Source: Halomonas sp.
GTDB taxonomy: Bacteria; Pseudomonadota; Gammaproteobacteria; Pseudomonadales; Halomonadaceae
NCBI RefSeq assembly: GCF_011050415.1
Contig: NZ_DRFS01000019.1
Coordinates: forward strand, 248,001-312,000
Direction of reading: 5' to 3'
Length of the DNA stretch: 64,000 nt
Made by a program: the position numbers and the translations under genes. The notes below the pieces were generated by a model that was not told where the DNA came from, did no database searches, and was given only the letters and a program-made list of their open reading frames with translations. Within the stretch, counting starts at the first letter, position 1; every line of letters starts with the position of its first letter. Below, one piece after another: positions 46,698 through 55,232 of this stretch.

Positions 46698-47609
46698 ATG
46701 AGTCGTTTGAGTTCCTTATCCCATCGCCAGCAGGGGCTGCTATTGACCGGCGGTGGGGCATTGATCATGGCCCCCGATGCGCTGCTGATTAAGGTGGCGG
46801 ATCTCCCCGATGCTGAAATTTTGATGTGGCGCGGCTTCCTGTCTGGGCTGGGTTTTCTGCTTATTGCTCTGCTGCGCTATGGCCGTGGCACCCTGGCAGC
46901 TTATCGTCGCTGTGGCTGGACCGGTATCGCCGTGGCACTGCTGTTTAGCTTGACGACTTGTGGGTTCGTGCTGGGTAATCAGTACACCACCGCAGGCAAC
47001 GTTTTGATGATATTGGCCAGCTCGCCACTTATCGCAGCAGCACTCTCCTGGGTTATTCTCAAGGAGCGTTTGCCGCGGCGAACCTGGCTGGCAATCCTGC
47101 TATGTATGGTAGGTATCGCCATGATTGCCCTGGATGATGCGGGGGCAGGCTCCTGGATAGGTAACGCTTTCGCCTTAATGGCGGCCACAACGCTGGCGAT
47201 TAATTTCACCCTTTGTCGCACGCGCCCAGGCGTGGATATGAGCCCAATGCTGGTCTTCAACGGCCTTATTGTCGGCAGCATTGCTGGGCTGTTTTGGCTG
47301 GCGGGAGGCGAGACTTCCTTGCCAGCAATCAACCAACTCGCCGTGGTGATTCTGCTGTGCCTGATTATTGTGCCTTGCGGGGTCACGCTGCTGCAGCGCG
47401 GGCCGCTCTATCTGCCCTCCGCTGAAGTTGGCCTGCTGATATTACTAGAAGTGGTGATTGGTACCTTATTGGCCTGGTGGATTCTTGCTGAGCAGCCAGC
47501 GCCGATGGCAATGGTGGGCGGTACCTTGGTATTGGGTACGCTATTTGCCAAGGGGCTTTATGATCGTCGACTGGAGCTGAGGCTGCGCGGCGGTGCCGTC
47601 TCCCCGTGA
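46698..47609 (+). CDS. EamA-family (DMT superfamily) transporter
   Basis: This 303-residue integral membrane protein has ten hydrophobic segments arranged as two EamA repeats of five helices. It starts 21 bases after the dehydratase stop, so it is probably co-transcribed. EamA members often export metabolites and sometimes import sugars or amino acids. Here it may move L-arabinose or remove an overflow product; direction and substrate are unknown. Confidence 0.88.
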   Translation: MSRLSSLSHRQQGLLLTGGGALIMAPDALLIKVADLPDAEILMWRGFLSGLGFLLIALLRYGRGTLAAYRRCGWTGIAVALLFSLTTCGFVLGNQYTTAGNVLMILASSPLIAAALSWVILKERLPRRTWLAILLCMVGIAMIALDDAGAGSWIGNAFALMAATTLAINFTLCRTRPGVDMSPMLVFNGLIVGSIAGLFWLAGGETSLPAINQLAVVILLCLIIVPCGVTLLQRGPLYLPSAEVGLLILLEVVIGTLLAWWILAEQPAPMAMVGGTLVLGTLFAKGLYDRRLELRLRGGAVSP

Positions 47610-47673
47610 CGGTTACCGTTAGACCGGTCTGGTACGTTATGATTGGCAAGAATTGAAACAGGGCCTTATCGTA

Positions 47674-48444
47674 GTGACTTCATCTCTTATCAAGCCAACG
47701 ACTCGCCCTAGTATCGCCGAATATCTCGCTGAGGAGATCTTCGGCGGGCGTTATCATCCCGGTGACTTTGTGCCGCGTGAAATGGATCTATGCGAACGCT
47801 TTGCTGTTAATCGCTCGGCAGTGCGCAGCGACCTGCGCCAATTAGTGGAAGCGGGCATTATTGAGCGTATTTCTGGCCATGGCTCCAAGGTGCGCGAGTA
47901 CTCAGAGTGGCATATTCTCGATGTCCAGGTGACCGACTGGCTGACCCGCTATGCCGCGCCTAACCCGGATATTCAGCGCGAAATCCTCGCATTTCGCCTC
48001 GATGTTGAGCCCTATGTGGCGATGACCGCAGCCAAACGCGCTAAGGCGCGTGACTTAGTGGCTATCGAAGAGGCGTTTGAGGGCTTGGGGCAGAATTTGC
48101 GCAATGCCACCTGTATTGAGGAGCGGCGACTTCACAGCGAATGCGATGTTGCCTTCCACGAGGCCATCTTCAAAGCGACCCATAATATTGTCTGGGCGCA
48201 GCTATCGCATATCCTGCGCCCATCGATTTATATGCTGATATCCATGTCTAATGAAAGTGCCTCTGATCCTGAAGAGAGCCTGGAACGTCATCGCCAATTG
48301 ATGGAGAGCATTCGTTTGCGCCGCCCCCGAGAGGCATTTTTGGCTGCCCAAGCGGTGTTAGCGGGTACCGCAGAGGCGTTGGGGCTTGAGCGCAGCGCAA
48401 GCTCCTTGGGGCGCAGCGTGGAACTGCCCAACACTGCTCACTAA
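47674..48444 (+). CDS. FadR/GntR-family transcriptional regulator
   Basis: This regulator of about 256 residues has an N-terminal GntR winged helix-turn-helix (FVPREMDLCERFAVNRSAVRSDL) and a C-terminal FCD domain with the metal-binding pattern near SECDVAFHEAIF. A GTG at 47674 gives a natural N-terminus, though a TTG at 47653 is also possible and neither has a strong ribosome site. It lies inside the arabinose/arabonate locus and is the natural candidate to read the palindrome at 44770. Confidence 0.85.
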   Translation: MTSSLIKPTTRPSIAEYLAEEIFGGRYHPGDFVPREMDLCERFAVNRSAVRSDLRQLVEAGIIERISGHGSKVREYSEWHILDVQVTDWLTRYAAPNPDIQREILAFRLDVEPYVAMTAAKRAKARDLVAIEEAFEGLGQNLRNATCIEERRLHSECDVAFHEAIFKATHNIVWAQLSHILRPSIYMLISMSNESASDPEESLERHRQLMESIRLRRPREAFLAAQAVLAGTAEALGLERSASSLGRSVELPNTAH

Positions 48445-48503
48445 CCTCCTCACTAAGCGCTTATCATCGTCTGTAATGTATGTTTTATCTTTAGGGCAAA
48501 TGT

Positions 48504-49430
48504 ATGTCTGACGTAACGATTGGTCTGGTGGGTGTCGGTAAAATTGCCCGTGACCAGCATCTTCCGGCGATTTCTGCGACGGCTAACTGCCGTCTCGTTG
48601 CCACCGCCGATCCCAATGCCAGCGTGGACGATGTGCCGTCCTATGGTGATTTGGATGCCATGCTGGATGTACATCCCGAGATCGCTGCTGTGGCGATCTG
48701 TACGCCTACCCACTTGCGCTACTCCCAAGCGCGTGCAGCGCTGATGCGCGGCAAGCACGTGCTGCTTGAGAAACCACCGGGCGCCACGTTAAGCGAAGTG
48801 GAAAGCTTGATCTCACTTGCTGACGAGCAGGGCGTTAGCCTGTTTGCTGCCTGGCATTCACGTTTTGCCCCCGGCGTTGCACAGGCCAAGCAGTGGTTGA
48901 GTGAGCGCCAGGTTCAGCGCGTCAATATTGAGTGGAAAGAGGATGTGCGGGTATGGCACCCCGGCCAAGCCTGGATCTGGCAGCCCGGTGGTATGGGGGT
49001 GTTCGACCCCGGTATTAATGCGCTCTCAATTGCCACCGCCATATTGCCCCAGCCATTTTTTCTGCAACAGGCGAGGCTGCTGGTGCCGAGCAATGCGCAA
49101 ACCCCGATTGCAGCGGACCTCTCCTTTACCGACCCAACAGGTGCGAAGATTGAGGCGGCGTTTGATTTTCGCCAGACCGGCCTGCAAACCTGGGATATTC
49201 ATGTTGATGCCGATGGCGGCCGCTTGAGCCTGACTCAAGGCGGATGCCGCCTAACAGTCGACGATGAAGTTATTGTCGATGCCGAAGAGCGTGAATACCC
49301 AGGCCTATATGCGCACTTTGCCGAGCTGATAGAAAATGGCCGTAGCGAAGTGGATGTGTCGCCACTTCGCCAAGTGGCCGATGCGTTTTTATATGGTCAC
49401 CGCGAGGCGACCGACGCCTTTATTGAGTGA
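48504..49430 (+). CDS. Gfo/Idh/MocA-family L-arabinose / D-galactose 1-dehydrogenase
   Basis: This 308-residue protein has the N-terminal Rossmann motif GLVGVGKIA (7-15), the EKP motif (89-91) and a C-terminal substrate domain with DPGINALSIATAILP. It closely resembles Azospirillum L-arabinose 1-dehydrogenase as I recall it, including WKEDVRVWHPGQAWIWQPGG. It would oxidise L-arabinose (or D-galactose) to the lactone with NAD(P). No lactonase is present in the window, so the lactone may open spontaneously or be handled elsewhere. Its stop is part of a hairpin shared with the convergent gene. Confidence 0.88.
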   Translation: MSDVTIGLVGVGKIARDQHLPAISATANCRLVATADPNASVDDVPSYGDLDAMLDVHPEIAAVAICTPTHLRYSQARAALMRGKHVLLEKPPGATLSEVESLISLADEQGVSLFAAWHSRFAPGVAQAKQWLSERQVQRVNIEWKEDVRVWHPGQAWIWQPGGMGVFDPGINALSIATAILPQPFFLQQARLLVPSNAQTPIAADLSFTDPTGAKIEAAFDFRQTGLQTWDIHVDADGGRLSLTQGGCRLTVDDEVIVDAEEREYPGLYAHFAELIENGRSEVDVSPLRQVADAFLYGHREATDAFIE

Positions 49431-49447
49431 GCGCTGTGTCAGTGCTC
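49429..49447. terminator. Hairpin across the ends of two convergent genes
   Basis: GAGCGCTG (49429-49436) and CAGTGCTC (49440-49447) form an 8-pair stem with one G-T wobble and a 3-base loop. It covers the stop codons of both convergent genes. It may act as a weak bidirectional terminator; a short TTTT follows on the plus strand. Confidence 0.45.
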
Positions 49448-50347
49448 GCCTCGTTTTGGCTTCATACCATTGCGCTGCATACTGCTGTCATATGCTTGGG
49501 GCACGAAGCTATCTTCCCCCAAATCACTGCGAGCTAGCGTCAAAAACTCGCAAAGTGGGGGAAGCATATTGGCCGTTAATCGATACGTGTAGAGTGTTTC
49601 AGCAAGGTATCGCATGTCCTTTTCAGCATTACCCAGACTGAATTGAAGTTTCGTGCACTCCTCCTGCAGCACCCACTCCATAACGGGTGCTAGCATGGCG
49701 CTGTTGGCACCACCTTGGGAGCAGATTTCGAGCAGTTTTTCCTGCGGGACGCCCATGCCAGCAGCCATCGTCGCGGCTTCACTCACCAGGGCGGCGGCCC
49801 CTAACGACAGGAAGTTATTGATCAGTTTCAGCTTGTGCGCTGACCCGACCTTGCCCACATGAAAAACATTCTCCGCGAAACTCTTGATCACCGGCGTAAT
49901 GCGCGCAACCACCGTGGCATCACCACCCAGCATGACGTTGAGCCGCCCCTCTTTCGCCTCGCGAGGTGTACGAGCTAGAGGAGCGTCAACTAAAGTTACC
50001 CCCTGTGGCGCTAAGATTTCAGCCAAGCGCTCAGTCGATTCGGGGTGCGCCGTCGAGCAGTCGACAATCATCAATCCTTCATGGGCTCCCGCCAGTAAAC
50101 CGTCGGCGCCTGTGATGATCTCGCTAACCTGCTCGGATGTTTTGACGCAGATGAAAACAATATCGCTGTTGCTTGCCATCTCGGCGGCGCTACTAACTTC
50201 GTTGGCCCCTTCGGCGCATAGTGCCTCTAACGGTGAGCGGTTGCGATGAGCCATAACGCTCAGCGGGTAGCCATTACGCACGATATGTCCGGCCATTTCT
50301 CTGCCCATTAGGCCGAGGCCAATAAAGCCTATACGTTCCTGTTTCAT
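49439..50347 (-). CDS. NAD(P)-dependent oxidoreductase, 3-hydroxyisobutyrate dehydrogenase family
   Basis: This 302-residue beta-hydroxyacid dehydrogenase has the Rossmann motif GLGLMGREMA (10-19) and the catalytic Lys in SAHKLKLINNFLS. The substrate loop reads DAPLARTPREAKEG where family members commonly have DAPVSGG, so specificity differs from tartronate semialdehyde reductases. It uses NAD(P)H on short 3-hydroxy acids or semialdehydes. It heads no operon clearly: the Ldh gene upstream ends 76 bases away. Confidence 0.86.
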   Translation of the reverse strand: MKQERIGFIGLGLMGREMAGHIVRNGYPLSVMAHRNRSPLEALCAEGANEVSSAAEMASNSDIVFICVKTSEQVSEIITGADGLLAGAHEGLMIVDCSTAHPESTERLAEILAPQGVTLVDAPLARTPREAKEGRLNVMLGGDATVVARITPVIKSFAENVFHVGKVGSAHKLKLINNFLSLGAAALVSEAATMAAGMGVPQEKLLEICSQGGANSAMLAPVMEWVLQEECTKLQFSLGNAEKDMRYLAETLYTYRLTANMLPPLCEFLTLARSDLGEDSFVPQAYDSSMQRNGMKPKRGEH

Positions 50348-50423
50348 AGTCGCCTCTAAATAGTCGCTTTAACGGTTTGTTATAAGGGCCAACATGCGGA
50401 AGCTAACGCTGCGCAGGCATGAA

Positions 50424-51476
50424 CTATTTTGCCTGGGGGAAAGGCACGCCGAGACGTTCTGACCACTCAGCAAGTGCTTCGGGAACACCTTCTGGAAGCG
50501 GGACACCCTGTTGCGAATACTGCTTATGAAGCGCAAGCCCGCGCTCGCCCGGAATGCGTACCTGGGGGCTGCCTTCGACAACCGGATTGTTGCGGCATGC
50601 ATCGGCCAGTGCACCGGTTTCACGCTTGAAAGCGTCGAGCCCACCAAAGGCCTCCGGGTCCAGCACCTGCACCATGACAGAGGCACCCCACTGAGTAGGT
50701 GCCTGTACCCGTCCAAACCCTGCCAAACCAGACGTCAAAGCTTCGACCATAAGACCAAGCGCGTAGCCCTTATGGCCGTGGTCAAGCCCACCGATCGGCA
50801 TAATGCTGCCTTTCGGCTCATCAAACAGCACCTCGGGGCGGTCGGTCGCCTGGCCTTGGTTGTCCTTCAGCCAGGGATAGGGCAGTCGGCTGTTCTGCTT
50901 GTTAAGCCGCCCGACCATGCCATTGGTAGTGATGGACGTGCTGACATCTAAAAGAACAGGGCCTGAATCAGTGGGGTAGCCCACGGCGATGGGGTTGGGG
51001 GTATGGGTGGCTTCTAAGCCGCCATAAGGGGCAACGGATTTAGTTGCCGGGTCAGAGGATTCAATCACTACCACAAGGTTTTGATCGGTAGCTCGTTTAA
51101 GGTAGGCGGCCAGGCAAGCGATATGATTCGAACGCCGAATCACCACCGTACCGGTGCCGCAGGAGCGCGCCATGGATTCGGCGGCTTCCATGGCCTTGAT
51201 AATTAGCCAAGGCCCTGGCAGGTATCGACCATCCCAGGTTTGTACGGCGGCCCGTTGGGAGACCAACTCATATTCACCGGTGACAGGCATTCGGCCTGAC
51301 TGAATTTCGCCAAGGTAAGGTGAAAGCAGTTGAAGACCGTGCGTGGTGTGCCCCATCAGATCGCCTTCAACGAGTATCTCGGCGACCGCTTGAGACTTTT
51401 CCTCATCGAGTCCAGCGGCCATAAGTAAATCGGTGCTGAACCGCGTTATTTCCTGTACGTCGTAAGGTGTGCTCAT
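50424..51476 (-). CDS. Ldh-family oxidoreductase, second copy
   Basis: This 350-residue protein belongs to the same MDH/LDH2 family as the gene at 37025, with GHTTHGLQLLSPYL (catalytic His) and RRSNHIACLAAYL. It lacks a Rossmann fold and reduces 2-oxo acids or oxidises 2-hydroxy acids with NAD(P). An in-frame GTG at 51491 is an alternative start. It lies between two beta-hydroxyacid dehydrogenases and shares their strand. The pair of opposing dehydrogenases could epimerise or reshape a sugar acid; this is inference. Confidence 0.86.
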   Translation of the reverse strand: MSTPYDVQEITRFSTDLLMAAGLDEEKSQAVAEILVEGDLMGHTTHGLQLLSPYLGEIQSGRMPVTGEYELVSQRAAVQTWDGRYLPGPWLIIKAMEAAESMARSCGTGTVVIRRSNHIACLAAYLKRATDQNLVVVIESSDPATKSVAPYGGLEATHTPNPIAVGYPTDSGPVLLDVSTSITTNGMVGRLNKQNSRLPYPWLKDNQGQATDRPEVLFDEPKGSIMPIGGLDHGHKGYALGLMVEALTSGLAGFGRVQAPTQWGASVMVQVLDPEAFGGLDAFKRETGALADACRNNPVVEGSPQVRIPGERGLALHKQYSQQGVPLPEGVPEALAEWSERLGVPFPQAK

Positions 51477-51513
51477 TGGCTTTGATCTCACTATTTGTTG
51501 TTGTGGGAGTCTA

Positions 51514-52398
51514 TTAATCGTTGTGCCGCTTGAGTTGGCGTATTAGGGCGCTATGGTCCAGCTCGCCATCCCCCTGGGCAACCAACTCCTCGAAAAGTGA
51601 GTTGACCAGTGTCGATACGGGCAAGTTGAGTCCCAGCTCACCGGCAAAGGCCATCGCTGTCTGGGTATCTTTTAACTGCCATTTGGCTGGCCCACCGGGG
51701 GTGAAGTTTTCCTGGATCATGCGCTGGCCGTGGATGCGTAAAATAGTTGAGTCAGCAAAGCCACCCTCAAGTGCCGCCAGCATGCGTTCAGGGTTAGCCC
51801 CGCCGCGCTCTGCCAGCAGTATGGCTTCAGCTACCGTGGCAATGGTATTTGCCACAATCATTTGATTGGCAAGCTTAGCCAGTTCACCACTGCCTGCTGG
51901 GCCCACGTGCACTGGCCTGCCAAGTATTAACAGCAGGTGCTCAACGGCTTTAAAGCTTGCGGCATCGCCGCCCACCATGATGGCTAAACTGCCATCAATC
52001 GCTCCCTGTTCACCCCCGGATACCGGCGCGTCCAAGTAGTGGATCTGATGCGTGGCGGCTTCTTCAGCTTGCCTGCGGGCGGTCTCGACGGGGATAGAGC
52101 TCATCACGATCAGAGTAGCATCGGGCTGCATAGCCTTGAGCAGACCGTTGGAGCCCAATAATATTTCATCGCACACAGGCCCTGAGCTGAGCATAACGAT
52201 AACCACATCGCTATCGGAGGCGGCTTCTTCTGGTTTATCAACTATTTCAGCACCCACCGTTTCCAAGCTGTCGGCCTTACTTTTCGTCCGATTCCAGACG
52301 CGCACTTGATGCCCAGCTTTAACCAAACGTGTGGCCATGGGCGCACCCATAATGCCTGTGCCAATAAAGCCGATAGTTCTTGTGGTCGTTGTTGTCAT
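51514..52398 (-). CDS. NAD(P)-dependent oxidoreductase, GarR-like tartronate semialdehyde reductase family
   Basis: This 294-residue protein has the Rossmann motif GFIGTGIMGAPMA, the substrate loop DAPVSGGEQGA and the catalytic Lys in GELAKLANQM. These features match 2-hydroxy-3-oxopropionate reductase and 3-hydroxyisobutyrate dehydrogenase. It acts in the cytoplasm with NAD(P)H. The gene is 44 bases after the GntR regulator stop and is probably in the same leftward operon with UxaA-type dehydratase and regulator. Confidence 0.88.
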   Translation of the reverse strand: MTTTTTRTIGFIGTGIMGAPMATRLVKAGHQVRVWNRTKSKADSLETVGAEIVDKPEEAASDSDVVIVMLSSGPVCDEILLGSNGLLKAMQPDATLIVMSSIPVETARRQAEEAATHQIHYLDAPVSGGEQGAIDGSLAIMVGGDAASFKAVEHLLLILGRPVHVGPAGSGELAKLANQMIVANTIATVAEAILLAERGGANPERMLAALEGGFADSTILRIHGQRMIQENFTPGGPAKWQLKDTQTAMAFAGELGLNLPVSTLVNSLFEELVAQGDGELDHSALIRQLKRHND

Positions 52399-52442
52399 TA
52401 TTAGCCCCTCTATCTATTTGAGCCGATGAGGCTCCTTAGTCG

Positions 52443-53408
52443 TTAACGCAAATAAGCTGGCACATTGATATCACCTGATTCTCGAAAGTTGATCAGGCGG
52501 TCGAGTACTTTAGATTCCGAACGCTCTAGATGAGCTACCAAGGCTTTTGCCGCCTGATCGGGTTTTTGCAGGCGTATTTTTTCGAAGATGCACAAATGCT
52601 CATCAAAAAAAGGATCTTGGTCGGGAAGCTTGAGGACGCGTCCAAGCAGGTGTTTGCTGATTAATAAGATAGGGTGAGTACGCCTGAGCATATTCATGAC
52701 CTCCTGGTTGCCGCCTAAACTGACGGCGGTATGGTGGAGGTCATTTTCTAACTCATCCAGCACATCACCCTTAATATTGGGGTAACTGTTTTCGGCCTGC
52801 TTGAGCTTGGAAATATAGTCATCGACCTTACTTTGTGAAATGTTCTTGGCTGCCCTTGCGATCATGTAAGGTTCTAGTTGGCGGCGGGCTTCATAGAGGT
52901 TGTGTAGCCGCTTATTATCTAAAGGAACCACGCTCCAACTATTATATTTAATCTTTTCGACCAAACCGATGGACTGCAAGTGGAGCAGAATTTGATGGGT
53001 GACGGTGCGGCTAACATTAAGTGATTTGGAAAGCTGTAGTTCATTAAGTTCAAACGCGCCCTTGATCGAACACAAGACAATATCATGCTCGACGCTGTCG
53101 ATATGGGCGCGCCAGGAAACGGTACGATCGACTTTGGGTGCATGGCCAAGCTGCTTGAAGTCACGTTCACTAAGAGAGCGTCGCACAATCTCACTGGGCG
53201 TGGCTCCCACGAGATAGCCACGCCCCTCAAAACGACAGATATACTGCTCTTCGTGTAGTCGGCTCAGGGTTTGGCGGACTGGAGAGCGGCTAATGCCAAA
53301 CAGCTCCGCAATATTACCTTCCAGCAGCACAAGCCCTGGTTCAAGCCGTTTTCCAACAATACCTTGCTTAAGAGCCGTATAGAGCTGGTCGCGCAGCGTT
53401 TGTGTCAT
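52443..53408 (-). CDS. GntR-family regulator with two winged-helix domains and FCD-like C-terminus
   Basis: The protein is 321 residues, longer than the usual 230-250. A first GntR-type wHTH spans about residues 5-70 (NIAELFGISRSPVRQTLSRLHEEQ). A second wHTH-like domain spans about 105-165 (ELQLSKSLNVSRTVTHQILLHL). An FCD-like helical domain follows. The start is uncertain: ATG 53408 lies just past the UxaA stop, and a GTG at 53450 would overlap it. It probably controls the UxaA/TRAP/AraD1 genes around it. Confidence 0.8.
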   Translation of the reverse strand: MTQTLRDQLYTALKQGIVGKRLEPGLVLLEGNIAELFGISRSPVRQTLSRLHEEQYICRFEGRGYLVGATPSEIVRRSLSERDFKQLGHAPKVDRTVSWRAHIDSVEHDIVLCSIKGAFELNELQLSKSLNVSRTVTHQILLHLQSIGLVEKIKYNSWSVVPLDNKRLHNLYEARRQLEPYMIARAAKNISQSKVDDYISKLKQAENSYPNIKGDVLDELENDLHHTAVSLGGNQEVMNMLRRTHPILLISKHLLGRVLKLPDQDPFFDEHLCIFEKIRLQKPDQAAKALVAHLERSESKVLDRLINFRESGDINVPAYLR

Positions 53409-53436
53409 GGTCAGTTGTTTGCCCTTAAATATAAAG

Positions 53437-54966
53437 TTAGGTAACGGCACCTACCAGCCAGGGCACAAACTCATTATTACCATACCCCAGTGATTCGCTG
53501 GCGCTCATGTCGCCTGAGGCAATGGCGATAATGCGCTCAAAAATCTCTTCCCCGACACTCTCAACACTGGCAGTGCCATCGACGATAACACCGCAGTTGA
53601 TATCCATATCTTCATGCATTTTCTCATACATGGCGGTATTGGTGGCAAGCTTCAGGCAGGGGGCTGGCTTGAAGCCTGATACCGAGCCGCGCCCTGTGGT
53701 AAAGCATACAACGTTAGAGCCAGAGGCAATTTGGCCAGTAACGGAAATAGGGTCATAACCTGGGCTATCCATAAAGTTAAAGCCGCGGGTGGTCATCTTC
53801 TCGGCATAAAGCAGCACATCATTAAGGCTTGACGTGCCCCCTTTGGCGACTGCCCCCAATGATTTCTCAAGAATCGTCGAGAGCCCACCCGCTTTATTGC
53901 CAGGGGAAGGGTTGTTGTTTAACTCGGCGCCATTTATTTCGGTGTAATGTTTCCACCAGGTAATGCGGTCAAGTAATTTTTGCGCAACGCTTTCATCGAT
54001 GGAGCGATCAATCAGAAGATTCTCTGCACCATAAATCTCAGGCGTTTCTGCAAGAATAACGCTACCCCCATTTTGTACGATCAGGTCGGCAGCATGGCCT
54101 AGCGCAGGATTAGCCGTAATGCCGGAGTAGCCGTCTGACCCTCCGCACTGCAGTGCCACGACCAAATGTTCAAGCAGGGCTGGTTCACGTTGCTGCTGGC
54201 CGTGTTGAGCGGCCATCTGCATGATGTGATCGCAGGCCGTTTTAATACTGGTGCGGGTGCCTCCCGCGTCTTGAATATTAAAGTAAGCAAGCCTTGAAGC
54301 GTCTTCTAAGCCTTTTCTTTTGACGAGGGTTTTGACTTGGTTGGTCTCACATCCCAGGCCAATAATCAGCACAAAGGCAAAATTAGGGTGCTGCGCATAA
54401 CCTGCTATGACGCGCTCAAGAAAAGAGAAGCCTTCTGAATCAGTGTTCATGGCACAGCCAGAACCATGGGTAATGGCAACGACGCCATCGAAGCCCATTT
54501 GGGTTAATTCGCCAGACTGATTGAGTAAGTCCGCCGCTGCTTTAGCCACCGTAGCGGAGCAGTTAACGGTAGACAGAATGCCAATAAAGTTGCGTGTTCC
54601 CACACTACCATCAGCCCGCTTAAACCCTTGGAAGGTGCGGGAACTGCTTTGGGTGGCGGTTTTTGGGTGAGGCTGGAAATCTTTTAACGACGAGTCGAGC
54701 TCTATCATGGTCAGGTTGTGGGTATGTACATGCTCGCCGGGCTGCACATCCTGAGCCGCTAATCCTATCAGTTGGCCGTATTTATAAACGGCGTCTCCTT
54801 TGTTGATTCTAGTTAACGCAATCTTATGACCGGCATCGATATTTTCTATGGCGAGCGTGCCATTTTGGTCAATGGGAATCCCTTTAGGCACCGCGTTGGA
54901 GGCAACGCCCACGTTATCCCGCGGGTTGAGATGAATAATAACGGACGGGGAATTAATGAGATCCAT
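53437..54966 (-). CDS. UxaA-family sugar-acid dehydratase (altronate/galactarate dehydratase type)
   Basis: This 509-residue protein has an N-terminal SAF domain (about 1-95) and a C-terminal UxaA/GarD catalytic domain. Conserved Cys-containing blocks are NCSATVAKA, HGSGCAMNTDSEG, GLGCETNQV and LQCGGSDGYSG. The family removes water from altronate, galactarate and similar acids, usually with iron. The ATG at 54966 follows AGAGGT. Neighbouring AraD1 and KGSADH copies suggest that its product is a 2-keto-3-deoxypentonate, so the substrate is probably a pentonate rather than a hexonate; this is inference. Confidence 0.88.
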   Translation of the reverse strand: MDLINSPSVIIHLNPRDNVGVASNAVPKGIPIDQNGTLAIENIDAGHKIALTRINKGDAVYKYGQLIGLAAQDVQPGEHVHTHNLTMIELDSSLKDFQPHPKTATQSSSRTFQGFKRADGSVGTRNFIGILSTVNCSATVAKAAADLLNQSGELTQMGFDGVVAITHGSGCAMNTDSEGFSFLERVIAGYAQHPNFAFVLIIGLGCETNQVKTLVKRKGLEDASRLAYFNIQDAGGTRTSIKTACDHIMQMAAQHGQQQREPALLEHLVVALQCGGSDGYSGITANPALGHAADLIVQNGGSVILAETPEIYGAENLLIDRSIDESVAQKLLDRITWWKHYTEINGAELNNNPSPGNKAGGLSTILEKSLGAVAKGGTSSLNDVLLYAEKMTTRGFNFMDSPGYDPISVTGQIASGSNVVCFTTGRGSVSGFKPAPCLKLATNTAMYEKMHEDMDINCGVIVDGTASVESVGEEIFERIIAIASGDMSASESLGYGNNEFVPWLVGAVT

Positions 54967-55232
54967 CGTTTACCTCTAGCTAATTATTGGGCTTTTTATG
55001 CAAGAGCTATTTGCAGAGACGGTCTGCAAACACGATGCGCAAGCTAAGAAGCGGTCACGGTTGATGCACTGTAGCAAGCGAGCGCTGTACGTCGATTAGA
55101 CTATCGTCCTATATAATGGTCATTGAATGCAATGTTCATTTGTTCTAGATTGCTTCCATACGCTGAGCACGCAACAGCTGAATTAGCACAACAATAAAAT
55201 TTACTCATTTTTAATAAGAATCGGAGTAACAA

